From an uncultured Mycoplasmatota bacterium (lineage in GTDB: Bacteria > Bacillota_I > Bacilli_A > RF39 > UBA660), in contig CANSDD010000034.1 in assembly GCA_947645535.1 (NCBI GenBank), forward strand, positions 1 through 14,601: 14,601 nt of DNA. The letters run 5' to 3'. Both the position numbers and the translations under genes were made by a program. Below the pieces are notes generated by a model that was not told the DNA's origin, searched no databases, and worked only from the letters and a program-made list of their open reading frames with translations. This document shows, piece by piece, positions 5,880 to 12,713 of this stretch. Within the stretch, counting starts at the first letter, position 1. Each line of letters opens with the position of its first letter.

Positions 5880-7168
5880 GATACTTCCTCCTTATACTCC
5901 TTTAATAACTCTTCCATTTCAGCTTGCTCTTCAGCTGTTGCTTCTGTCATTGATATATCTTGTTTATACCAAGATGGTTTAGAAGCTACTTTTCCTACTG
6001 TTTTACCTTGCTTTCCTTTTCGTTTTTTATAATCTTCTTCTGCTATTTTCATGGCTTCTTCTACTGTTTCAATATTACTTTTCTTCCACTGACTAGCAAT
6101 CGGATCAATAAATGCTTTAATTAGTTTATTGTCATTAATATTTAATGTATAATCAATCAGTACATTTACTACTCCTGCTGATAATTTAAAATCAATCATT
6201 AAATATTCTATAATCATTAAATCACTTTTACTTGGATGTCCATCTTTATATTTACTAGCTAAGAAATCATAAGGTGTCATTGTTTCGAATGTGTAAATCA
6301 TTTTGGATTTTGGTGAATTATCTCCTACTGGTTTTCTTAAATATTCTGGCTGAGTTCGATAAATAAGTCCTGGAAGTTTCCCATAATGATCAAATTGATA
6401 AAATTTTCTACTATTTTTTCTAAGTAATTCTTTATCAATTGTATGCTTTTCACTAATAGAATTACGAATAATTTCTGTTATTATCTCTTCTGTAAAATCA
6501 TAAATAAAAGATAGCTTATAAATTAGTTCTTTAGTTTCTTTAGTAACACTTCTTTTATTTAATAGTTCATCTGGAATCATTTCTAATACTGCACTAAGTT
6601 CAAATTTAGGAATCATATTAAGTCCTAATTTTTTTTGATATCTGACATATTCTGCATCTACATTCACCATATTATTACTAGATTCAAAAATATCATTAAA
6701 GCTACTTGTTATCTCTTCATAATTAGAAAGATTCAATTTTGGTACTTTAAAATACTCTACCGTTTTATCAAATTCTAATTTTCCAATTGTTGTATAAAGA
6801 GCTGTTGACAAAATTGGATTATTAAAGAAGTCTTTGGCAGATATTGGCGAATATAGTTCATAAAGGTAAGTATTGATATGATCTTGTCTTAAAAACGTTT
6901 TTAATAGTCCAATTGCTTCTAGTTTACGCCTAGCCTCTATAATTTCTGATAAACTAATTCCCATATTCGTCATAAGGTGATGATGAGTCCATTCTGAGGA
7001 TAATAGTTCACTTTTGTCTAAATAAGACCATAAAGTAAAATAAAAACTAATAGCTGCGTATCCCACAATGGGCTGGTATAGAGTAATTAGTAATTTTCTA
7101 TCAAAATCATTTAATATTGTTTTATTTATAACAATATAAGTATCCGCTGGCAAAAGACCTTTTTCCAT
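5876..7168 (-). CDS. dnaB: Replication initiation and membrane attachment protein DnaB
   Basis: This is the Bacillota-type DnaB (430 aa), not the helicase. Residues near the N-terminus (LPADTYIV, LYQPIVGYAAISFYFTLW, EARRKLEAIGLLKTF) are characteristic of the DnaB/DnaD N-terminal winged-helix oligomerisation domain. The DDBH2-type region at about 305-375 carries MTPYDFLASKYKDG and FKLSAGVVNVLIDY. The C-terminus is charged and lower in complexity. With DnaD and DnaI it remodels the origin and helps load the helicase. ATG 7168 is chosen because it aligns with the usual family start; the frame extends 10 codons to a TTG without a ribosome binding site. AGGAAAG lies 11 nt upstream, so initiation may be modest. 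Confidence 0.92.
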   Translation of the reverse strand: MEKGLLPADTYIVINKTILNDFDRKLLITLYQPIVGYAAISFYFTLWSYLDKSELLSSEWTHHHLMTNMGISLSEIIEARRKLEAIGLLKTFLRQDHINTYLYELYSPISAKDFFNNPILSTALYTTIGKLEFDKTVEYFKVPKLNLSNYEEITSSFNDIFESSNNMVNVDAEYVRYQKKLGLNMIPKFELSAVLEMIPDELLNKRSVTKETKELIYKLSFIYDFTEEIITEIIRNSISEKHTIDKELLRKNSRKFYQFDHYGKLPGLIYRTQPEYLRKPVGDNSPKSKMIYTFETMTPYDFLASKYKDGHPSKSDLMIIEYLMIDFKLSAGVVNVLIDYTLNINDNKLIKAFIDPIASQWKKSNIETVEEAMKIAEEDYKKRKGKQGKTVGKVASKPSWYKQDISMTEATAEEQAEMEELLKEYKEEVS

Positions 7169-7221
7169 ATAATCAACTACTTTCCTAAAAGCTATCAATA
7201 GTTTATCATAAAATAATTCAT

Positions 7222-7248
7222 AAAAAAAGGAAAATCGTTAAATTTCCC
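7222..7248 (-). terminator. Terminator between the Xre gene and dnaB
   Basis: On the minus strand GGGAAAT (7242-7248) and ATTTTCC (7229-7235) form a 7-bp stem with one G:U, followed by seven Ts (7228-7222). The Xre stop codon lies in the loop. It implies a separate promoter for dnaB in 7169-7221, where only a weak TATGAT-like -10 is seen. Confidence 0.6.
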
Positions 7249-7456
7249 TATCTTCTGGCTCTATATAATCATCATAAAATACTGCATCTGGTTTTAGCTC
7301 GAAAATGGCTGATATTTTAATTGCCATTGCATAAGAAAGTCTTCTTGTACGATTTTCAAGCTGACAGTAGAATGGCTTGCTAATGCCAAGCATCTCGCTC
7401 ATCTGTTGTGCTGTATATCTCTTGCGATATCTTAATTCTTTTAAATGATTTGACAT
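7238..7456 (-). CDS. Xre-family helix-turn-helix regulator (72 aa)
   Basis: This is a single cro/C1-type HTH domain: residues 4-60 include LKELRYRKRYTAQQMSEMLG and the recognition helix region ISKPFYCQLENRTRRLS. It is followed by a short acidic tail (DDYIEPEDREI). No effector domain is present, so it is probably a dimeric repressor. GGGAGG lies 7-8 nt before ATG 7456. It is transcribed away from the second Xre gene at 7590, and the -10 of its promoter is overlapped upstream by a direct repeat that could be its own operator. The target genes are unknown. Confidence 0.85.
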   Translation of the reverse strand: MSNHLKELRYRKRYTAQQMSEMLGISKPFYCQLENRTRRLSYAMAIKISAIFELKPDAVFYDDYIEPEDREI

Positions 7457-7479
7457 GTTTTCCCTCCCACCATATCCAT

Positions 7480-7510
7480 ATTATACCATAAAGTGTACTC
7501 TTAGTGTACT
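7480..7510 (-). promoter_or_regulatory. Promoter of the Xre gene with AGTGTACT direct repeats
   Basis: On the minus strand TATAAT (7480-7485) is a perfect -10, but the -35 position (7503-7508) is poor. Two copies of AGTGTACT (plus strand 7492-7499 and 7503-7510) are spaced one helical turn apart (11 bp), covering the spacer and -35. This is the expected geometry for cooperative binding of a dimeric HTH repressor or activator. Confidence 0.55.
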
Positions 7511-7589
7511 GTTTTTCCATTTCTTTTATGAGAAAATATTAGTAATTGGAAATATTTACCATTTTTTCAAGTTATTTGGAGGCGTTAGT

Positions 7590-7829
7590 ATGATTAACAA
7601 TAAAGATTTAAATTCTCAATATGCAATTTTTAGCGACAATGTAAAATATTATCGTAAACAAAGCAGACTGACTCAGGAACAGCTAGCAGAACTAGCTGAC
7701 CTTAGTATTTCTTATGTCAAACAAATTGAGTCCAATAATGAATATAAGAATATTTCCCTCACAACTATTTTAAAGATCTCAAAAGCTTTGGATATTGGTG
7801 TTACAACATTGTTCTATCATCGAAAATAA
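7590..7829 (+). CDS. Xre-family helix-turn-helix regulator (79 aa)
   Basis: A small cro/C1-type HTH protein. Residues about 14-75 form the domain, with VKYYRKQSRLTQEQLAELAD, recognition segment SISYVKQIESNN and a final helix ILKISKALDIGVTTLF. No other domain is present. ATG 7590 is chosen because TTTGGAGG stands 7 nt before it; the frame stays open upstream, but those residues are not HTH-like and cover the shared control region. It diverges from the other Xre gene, and the two proteins are not close copies. An Xre pair facing away from a common operator can form a switch, but no prophage or mobile genes accompany them. A strong terminator follows immediately. Confidence 0.85.
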   Translation: MINNKDLNSQYAIFSDNVKYYRKQSRLTQEQLAELADLSISYVKQIESNNEYKNISLTTILKISKALDIGVTTLFYHRK

Positions 7830-7830
7830 G

Positions 7831-7853
7831 AGAATCAGTTGATTCTTTTTTTT
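7831..7853 (+). terminator. Terminator after the second Xre gene
   Basis: AGAATCA (7831-7837) and TGATTCT (7840-7846) form a perfect 7-bp stem with a 2-nt loop, followed by a run of Ts to 7853. It lies between converging genes and may partly serve yebC as well. Confidence 0.85.
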
Positions 7854-8568
7854 ATAATTCTACATTATGATAAACATTTTGAACATCTTCTATTTCATCT
7901 AACATAGTAATCAATCTATTAAAATACATTAAGTCATCGCCAGATAGTGTAATTTTATCCTTTGGAATAAAAGTAATTTCATCTAAATCAAATTGTACTT
8001 TTGGAAGTACTTTTAGTATTGCTTCTTTAATTGCATATAAATCCGTTGGAGAACCATATACAACAATGTTTTCTTCTTCCACTTCAATATCTTCTACTTC
8101 TACTCCAGCTTCTAATAAAGCTTCTAATGCTGCTTCTTCATCTAGTCCTTTAAAACTTACAACACACACATGATCATACATATAAGATGCACTTCCCATG
8201 CTTCCAACCTTACTATTACATTTATTTAAAGCCGCCCTAATACTACTAATAGAACGATTTACATTGTCTGTTAAACATTCTACAATAAGTGTTGAACCAC
8301 CTGGCCCAAATAATTCATATCTTACTTCATCATAAGATTCATCTACACCGCTATTTACTTTGTCAATGGCTCTTTTGATAATATCTGATGGTACTTGTTC
8401 TTTTTTAGCTCTTTCTAATAAACGTTTTAATACTGCATTTGCTGTAGGTTCTATCCCACCATTTTTGGCTGCCTGATAAATTTCTCTTGCATACATTGAA
8501 TACAGTTTGGCTTTAGCAGCACCTGTTTTTTGAATGCTTGCTTTTCTAACTTCATATGCTCTTCCCAT
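7852..8568 (-). CDS. YebC/PmpR/TACO1-family protein (YeeI type)
   Basis: This 238-aa protein has the full YebC layout. The N-terminal helical domain includes KLYSMYAREIYQAAKNGG and NAVLKRLLERAKKEQVP. The central signature is YELFGPGGSTLIVECLTDNVNRSISSIRAALNK, and acidic alpha-beta domains 2 and 3 follow. The start MGRAYEVRKAS, rather than the MAGHSKW start of classical YebC, places it with the YeeI/YebC2 branch. YebC proteins were long listed as transcription factors; recent work on the YebC2 branch links them to relief of ribosome stalling at polyproline. AAGGAA precedes ATG 8568. It has its own promoter and converges on the Xre gene. Confidence 0.93.
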   Translation of the reverse strand: MGRAYEVRKASIQKTGAAKAKLYSMYAREIYQAAKNGGIEPTANAVLKRLLERAKKEQVPSDIIKRAIDKVNSGVDESYDEVRYELFGPGGSTLIVECLTDNVNRSISSIRAALNKCNSKVGSMGSASYMYDHVCVVSFKGLDEEAALEALLEAGVEVEDIEVEEENIVVYGSPTDLYAIKEAILKVLPKVQFDLDEITFIPKDKITLSGDDLMYFNRLITMLDEIEDVQNVYHNVEL

Positions 8569-8595
8569 TATAATTCCTTCTTTCTAATATATAGT

Positions 8596-8624
8596 ATTTT
8601 ACTAAATTTTTCCATCAATTTCAA
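8596..8624 (-). promoter_or_regulatory. Promoter of the yebC-family gene
   Basis: On the minus strand TTGAAA (8619-8624), a 17-bp spacer and TAAAAT (8596-8601) form a good vegetative promoter. It starts directly after the stop of the 105-aa gene. Confidence 0.7.
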
Positions 8625-8625
8625 C

Positions 8626-8943
8626 TTAAAGATAAATATCTTGCCTTAAAGTTATATTTATTCCAATATTCCCTTTAAAAAGTTTACATATTATAAGAGA
8701 TAAAATATTTCCTTTATGATTTGGTCTACAAGTAAATTCTACATAACTTCCGCTTGTAATACTAAATTCTACCACATTACTTTTTATTTTAGAACTTTTT
8801 ACATACATTTTATAATTTCCATCTTTTAAGTCCAAGCTTCTAGAACTATCATTTTTAATAATCCCCATAGGAATATCATTGATAAATATTTGATATTCTT
8901 CTTGTTCATCAACTAAGTACTTTAATCTTTTTAAAGTTAACAT
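8626..8943 (-). CDS. Unknown 105-aa beta-rich protein downstream of rnc
   Basis: I do not recognise this protein. The pattern of short strands and turns suggests a small beta-sandwich like PEGA or carboxypeptidase-regulatory folds: YQIFINDIPMGIIKNDSSRSLDLKDGNY, then YVKSSKIKSNVVEFSITSGSYVEF. Residues about 78-92 form a hydrophobic stretch (GNILSLIICKLFKG) that could touch a membrane or bury in the core. There is no signal peptide. ATG 8943 is 3 nt after the rnc stop, with TGGAG inside the end of rnc, so it is cotranscribed with rnc. The function is unknown. Confidence 0.7.
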   Translation of the reverse strand: MLTLKRLKYLVDEQEEYQIFINDIPMGIIKNDSSRSLDLKDGNYKMYVKSSKIKSNVVEFSITSGSYVEFTCRPNHKGNILSLIICKLFKGNIGINITLRQDIYL

Positions 8944-8946
8944 ATT

Positions 8947-9612
8947 TTATTCTCCATTCTGAGCTTTTTTAAGTGCATCTTTGGCAGCTTCTTGTTCTGC
9001 TTCTTTTTTACTACGAGCAGTTCCTATTCCATAACAGATATTATCAATCATTACTTCTACTGTAAAAGTCTTGCTATGAGCTGGACCTTCTTCTTTTATT
9101 ACTTGATATTTTAAGCTTTTTCTATCTGTTTGAACTAACTCTTGTAATATAGATTTATAATCATTGATAAAATCTAATTTATGATTTTCAATCATCGGAA
9201 TAATATTATGTTTTAAAAATTCATTTACAATTTCTAATCCTTTATCTAAATAAAGTGCTCCTATAAATGCTTCAAATATATCAGCCACTATGGCTTTCCT
9301 ATATTTTCCGCCACTTTCTTCTTCTCCTTTTCCAAGTAGTAATTCTTCATTTAAAGCTAATTTTATTGAATATTCATATAATGCCTCTTCACAAACATAA
9401 TGAGCTCTTAGTTTTGTCATCATACCTTCATCATAATCTGTATTTTTATATAGATAATCACTCATAAACAATTCCAAAATAGCATCTCCTAAGTATTCTA
9501 ATCTTTCATAACTTTCTAATCCATGTTCATTGGCATAAGAAGTATGGGTAAATGCTTTTTTATATAATTTTTCATGTTCTGTTATAATCCCAAGATTTTC
9601 TAACAATTTCAT
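8947..9612 (-). CDS. rnc: Ribonuclease III
   Basis: This double-strand-specific RNase (221 aa) processes 30S rRNA precursors and structured mRNAs, and would also act on sense-antisense duplexes. The catalytic domain carries the signature ERLEYLGDA (36-44) with E39 and D43, and the second pair D111 and E114 (VADIFEAFIGALYLD). A dsRNA-binding domain spans about 151-218, ending in SKKEAEQEAAKDAL. ATG 9612 is chosen because AGGTGAT precedes it; a TTG five codons upstream would have no ribosome binding site. Unlike in many Bacillota there is no acpP before it or smc after it here. Confidence 0.95.
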   Translation of the reverse strand: MKLLENLGIITEHEKLYKKAFTHTSYANEHGLESYERLEYLGDAILELFMSDYLYKNTDYDEGMMTKLRAHYVCEEALYEYSIKLALNEELLLGKGEEESGGKYRKAIVADIFEAFIGALYLDKGLEIVNEFLKHNIIPMIENHKLDFINDYKSILQELVQTDRKSLKYQVIKEEGPAHSKTFTVEVMIDNICYGIGTARSKKEAEQEAAKDALKKAQNGE

Positions 9613-9628
9613 CTTATCACCTGTCAAT

Positions 9629-9657
9629 ATTATATCAAACTTTCATCATTATGAAAG
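9629..9657 (-). promoter_or_regulatory. Promoter of rnc with dyad over the -35
   Basis: On the minus strand TATAAT (9629-9634) is a perfect -10, and at 17 bp upstream the -35 is a weak CTTTCA (9652-9657). A perfect inverted repeat CTTTCAT/ATGAAAG (9640-9646 and 9651-9657) covers that position. The transcript would have only about 10 nt before the start codon. Confidence 0.5.
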
Positions 9658-9663
9658 AAATAT

Positions 9664-9692
9664 TTTACAATTAGTGTAAATTTTAGTATAAT
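9664..9692 (+). promoter_or_regulatory. Promoter and palindromic operator of yidD and the ZnuA-like gene
   Basis: TTTACA (9664-9669), 17 bp, TATAAT (9687-9692): a near-consensus promoter. TTTACA and TGTAAA (9675-9680) form a perfect inverted repeat with a 5-bp centre on the -35 and spacer, a likely repressor site. It does not match the AdcR or Zur consensus that I know. The predicted start is at about 9698-9700, only 7-9 nt before the yidD ATG. Confidence 0.65.
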
Positions 9693-9706
9693 AAAAAAGA
9701 TGATAA

Positions 9707-9928
9707 ATGAAAAAAATATTAGTTTTATTGATTAAAGGTTATCAAATGATTCCTGGACCATTTCATGTCTTATGTAGACATATTCCTACTTGCTCTAATT
9801 ATGCAATTGAAGCAATTGAAGAATATGGTTCTATTAAAGGCTTGTATCTTGCAATACGTCGTATTTTAAGATGTAATCCCTTTGGAACAAGTGGATATGA
9901 TCCAGTACCGAAAAGGAGAGAAAGATGA
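9707..9928 (+). CDS. yidD: YidD, membrane protein insertion efficiency factor
   Basis: This 73-aa protein has the hallmark YidD motifs: GYQMIPGP (11-18), CRHIPTCSNYAIEAIEEYG (23-41) and RRILRCNPFGTSGYDPVP (51-68), with the conserved cysteines C23, C29 and C56. YidD is a small amphipathic inner-membrane-associated protein that helps YidC insert membrane proteins. No ribosome binding site is visible before ATG 9707, and the predicted transcript has a leader of under 10 nt, so initiation may be near-leaderless. It overlaps the next gene by 4 bp (ATGA). It is usually near rnpA-yidC; here it is with a lipoprotein gene. Confidence 0.93.
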   Translation: MKKILVLLIKGYQMIPGPFHVLCRHIPTCSNYAIEAIEEYGSIKGLYLAIRRILRCNPFGTSGYDPVPKRRER

Positions 9929-10791
9929 AAAAGTTTTTATTACTACTAACTATTTTAATTATTACATTTAGTACTTCAGGATGTTTAAAAAGAGATGATT
10001 TAGAAGATATTACAATTTATACAACTGTTTATCCAGCTGAATATATTACAAAACGTTTATATGGAGAGCATAGTACTATTTATAGTATTTATCCAAATGG
10101 TGTTGACATCAAAGATTATATTCTAACAGATAAGCAAATTATAGATTATAGCAAAGCCAAATTATTTATTTTTAGTGGACTTATGGAAGAAAAAAATTAT
10201 GTTGAAAAGTTATTCAATTATAATAAAAAGCTAAAAATTATAGATACAACTTCTAGTATGGAAATTTCTTATAAAGAAGAAGAATTATGGTTAGATCCAT
10301 CCAATTTTCTAATGCTTGCTCAAAATATAAAAAATGGTTTTGAGGAATATATTACGAATCATTATTTAAAAAATGAAATTGAAGAAAAATATCAAGAATT
10401 AAAAGTAGAAGTCTCTAATTTGGATGCTGAAATTAGTACAATATATGAAAATAGTTCTAAAAAAACAATTATTGCTTCTGATGATGTATTTAAATTTTTA
10501 GAAAAATATGGTTTTACTGTTATCTCATTAGAAGATAATGGAAATTTAACAGAACGTACCCTTTCAGAAGTAAAAAGTTTAATTGAATCAGGGCAAATTC
10601 ATTATATCTTTGTAAAAGAAAATGAAGCAATCCCTCAAGTGATTACTTCACTTACTGAAAATACTGAAGCTGAAATTCTAAGCTTTCATATGTTATCTAA
10701 CATTAGTGAAGAGGAAAGTAATAATAATGAAGATTATATTACTCTTATGAATAAAAATATAGAATTATTAAAACAAGAATTGTACGATTAA
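9925..10791 (+). CDS. ZnuA/TroA-like lipoprotein lacking the canonical metal-binding histidines
   Basis: The 288-aa protein has a signal peptide (residues 2-19) and lipobox TSGC (C20), so it is an exported lipoprotein. The cluster-9 metal-binding fold is recognisable: ITIYTTVYPAEYITKRLYGE (29-48), LWLDPSNF (121-128), a long central helix (135-172), TIIASDDVFKFLEKYGF (181-197) and IHYIFVKENEA (225-235). The histidines that bind Zn or Mn in this family are absent: the EPHDY-like site reads VDIKDY (60-65), the PHxWLDP site reads EELWLDP with E in place of H, and the usual S-H before the C-lobe helix reads S-D-D. No permease or ATPase genes are adjacent. It may bind another ligand or have a structural role. 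GGAGA precedes its ATG inside yidD. Confidence 0.8.
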   Translation: MKKFLLLLTILIITFSTSGCLKRDDLEDITIYTTVYPAEYITKRLYGEHSTIYSIYPNGVDIKDYILTDKQIIDYSKAKLFIFSGLMEEKNYVEKLFNYNKKLKIIDTTSSMEISYKEEELWLDPSNFLMLAQNIKNGFEEYITNHYLKNEIEEKYQELKVEVSNLDAEISTIYENSSKKTIIASDDVFKFLEKYGFTVISLEDNGNLTERTLSEVKSLIESGQIHYIFVKENEAIPQVITSLTENTEAEILSFHMLSNISEEESNNNEDYITLMNKNIELLKQELYD

Positions 10792-10812
10792 AAGAGCAAA
10801 TGCTCTTTTTTA
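10791..10812 (+). terminator. Terminator after the ZnuA-like gene
   Basis: AAAGAGCA and TGCTCTTT (about 10791-10798 and 10801-10808) form a perfect 8-bp stem with a 2-nt loop, followed by Ts. It ends the yidD unit. Confidence 0.85.
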
Positions 10813-10883
10813 TTTTAGAAAAAAGTTAAAAACTATTTCATTTTAACTTTTATAAGAAAAACTTATCTGTTTATATCTTATCT

Positions 10884-11112
10884 TTACTCACATTCTCCAA
10901 CTATAAAACTTGGCATTATAAATACTGCTTCATCAGGAATTTCATTCAATACCCGAACATTATCTTTACCTATTTTGTCAAAGATATTATATACAGCTCC
11001 TGGAAAATGATCTCCTCCGCTATAGATGCTTATTTTACATTCTTTTAAAGTAGATATAACAGTTATTCATTTCTTTTGTATAATTATAGGAATCACTGTC
11101 ATATAAAATAAC
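10884..11112 (-). pseudogene. Decayed gene fragment of unknown family
   Basis: The 340-bp gap between the ZnuA-like gene and galE holds no intact gene. On the minus strand one frame is open for 60 codons from 11066 to a TAA at 10884-10886 and reads like real protein: CKISIYSGGDHFPGAVYNIF, then DKIGKDNVRVLNEIPDEAVF and a short tail. It has no start codon and is preceded in frame by TGA (11067-11069). Just upstream another frame, from 11112, reads VILYDSDSYNYTKEMNNC, which also looks protein-like and stops after a +/-1 shift. I read this as one gene broken by a frameshift and 5' loss. I do not recognise the family. Confidence 0.4.
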
Positions 11113-11152
11113 TTAAATTTTTTTATAAATTTATTTTCTTCCTACTTTACAC

Positions 11153-12157
11153 CTACTTTTTATTGATATAGTTATAAGCATCTCTACACATATCTTCAAT
11201 GCCTAATTCTGCTTTCCAATTTAATTCTTTTTCTGCTAAAGATGAATCTGCATAACATACCCCAATATCTCCTGCTCTTCTTCCTACAATCTTATATGGA
11301 ACTTTTATATTATTTACTTTTTGAAATGCTTCTACCATTTCTAGTACACTATATCCTGCACCAGTTCCTAAATTATAAATATATAAACCATGTTTTTCTT
11401 TATTTAATTTTTCTACTCCACAAACATGAGCTTTGGCTAAATCAATAATATGAATATAATCTCTTACTCCAGTTCCATCTTTGGTATCATAATCATTTCC
11501 AAAAACATTTAAACATTCTAATTCTTTATTTGCTACTTTTGCAATAAAAGGCATTAAGTTTGCTGGTATTCCATTTGGTTCTTCTCCTATTAAACCACTT
11601 TGATGTGCTCCTACTGGATTAAAATATCTAAAAATACAAATATTCCATGAATGATCTGACTGATATAAATCTTTTAGTATTCCTTCTACATATAATTTAC
11701 TTGTTCCATATGGATTAGTTGTTCCTCCTATTTTGCAATTTTCTGTAATTGGAATCATTTCTGGATTTCCATATACTGTTGCACTACTACTAAAAATAAA
11801 TGTTTTTACATTATGTTCTTTCATTACTTGTAATAATGATAATACACTACTTACATTGTTAACATAATACTCTATTGGTTTAGAAACACTATCTCCAACT
11901 GATTTATAAGCCGCAAAATCAATAACCATTTCAATTTCATTTTCTGTAAATATTTTTTCTAATAAAGTTTTATCTAACATATCACCTTCATAAAAAGTAA
12001 TATTTTTTCCTGTAATTTGCTTTATTTTATCTAATACTTCTCTTTTACTATTGCTAAAATTATCTAATCCAACTATTTTCTTCCCTGCATTTAATAATTC
12101 TACACATGTATGACTCCCTATATAACCAGTACACCCTGTAATAAATATTTTTTTCAT
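11153..12157 (-). CDS. galE: UDP-glucose 4-epimerase
   Basis: This extended short-chain dehydrogenase (334 aa) interconverts UDP-glucose and UDP-galactose for the Leloir pathway and surface polysaccharide precursors, using bound NAD. The Rossmann motif GCTGYIG (8-14), the FAAYKSVGDSVSKP segment (81-94), the catalytic S123-S125/T127 region and Y150-x3-K154 are all present. The sugar-binding segment FRYFNPVGAH (176-185) and GTGVRDYIHIIDLA (228-241) are typical of GalE. AAGGAG precedes ATG 12157. It follows ppa by 48 bp with no strong terminator, so the two are probably cotranscribed; no galK or galT is seen. Confidence 0.94.
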   Translation of the reverse strand: MKKIFITGCTGYIGSHTCVELLNAGKKIVGLDNFSNSKREVLDKIKQITGKNITFYEGDMLDKTLLEKIFTENEIEMVIDFAAYKSVGDSVSKPIEYYVNNVSSVLSLLQVMKEHNVKTFIFSSSATVYGNPEMIPITENCKIGGTTNPYGTSKLYVEGILKDLYQSDHSWNICIFRYFNPVGAHQSGLIGEEPNGIPANLMPFIAKVANKELECLNVFGNDYDTKDGTGVRDYIHIIDLAKAHVCGVEKLNKEKHGLYIYNLGTGAGYSVLEMVEAFQKVNNIKVPYKIVGRRAGDIGVCYADSSLAEKELNWKAELGIEDMCRDAYNYINKK

Positions 12158-12205
12158 ATATTTTCTCCTTCTAAATCATAAAATATATATCTAATTTTTC
12201 TCTTA

Positions 12206-12688
12206 TTAGCTTTTATATCTTTCTCTACATTCTTCTATTACTTTTAATGCCTCTTCTATTCCTTGATACTCTTTTACTATAACAGGTATTCCTTGTAGTG
12301 ATTTATAATTTTCAAAAAAATTTTTAATTTCAGCTAACGTAAATTCAGATAAATCTTCTAATTTTTCTACTTCTTTATATCTAGGATCTACTGCACATAC
12401 AGATATAATTTTATTATCTTCTTGTCCATTATCTAATACTTTTAAATTTCCAATAATTTTAGCTGGTACAATACAGCCTGGAAATGTTGCTTCTGAACTA
12501 ATCACAAGTATATCTAGTGGATCTCCATCTAATTCTAATGTTTCTTCTATATATCCATATTCAGCTGGATAATTCATTGCTGAATAAAGTACTCTATCTA
12601 ACTTTATTTTCCCTCTTTCTTTATCAATTTCAAATTTTGTTTTTGTTTTAAGTGGTATTTCAATAATTGCTTCTTCTATATGTTCCAT
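12206..12688 (-). CDS. ppa: Inorganic pyrophosphatase, family I
   Basis: This soluble family I enzyme (160 aa) hydrolyses pyrophosphate to phosphate and pulls biosynthetic reactions forward. The signature DGDPLDILV (54-62) supplies metal ligands D54, D56 and D59; K18, R32, Y44, D91, Y128 and K129 lie where the other active-site residues of the family are expected. Many Bacillota, including B. subtilis, use the unrelated family II enzyme instead, so this is of some taxonomic use. AGAGGTG precedes ATG 12688. The gap to the upstream nuclease gene is 25 bp and no promoter is evident within it, so expression may depend on the promoter at 13472. Confidence 0.94.
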   Translation of the reverse strand: MEHIEEAIIEIPLKTKTKFEIDKERGKIKLDRVLYSAMNYPAEYGYIEETLELDGDPLDILVISSEATFPGCIVPAKIIGNLKVLDNGQEDNKIISVCAVDPRYKEVEKLEDLSEFTLAEIKNFFENYKSLQGIPVIVKEYQGIEEALKVIEECRERYKS

Positions 12689-12713
12689 AATTCACCTCTT
12701 ATTTTATTATACA

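Noticed and set aside
7169..7198. TTG start of dnaB at 7198
   Set aside because: No ribosome binding site; the family start aligns with ATG 7168.
9267..9467. Plus-strand frame inside rnc
   Set aside because: Opposite-strand shadow of rnc; low-complexity hydrophobic translation.
9613..9627. TTG start of rnc at 9627
   Set aside because: The SD AGGTG lies inside this extension and serves ATG 9612.
11242..11448. Plus-strand frame inside galE
   Set aside because: Opposite-strand shadow of a confident gene.
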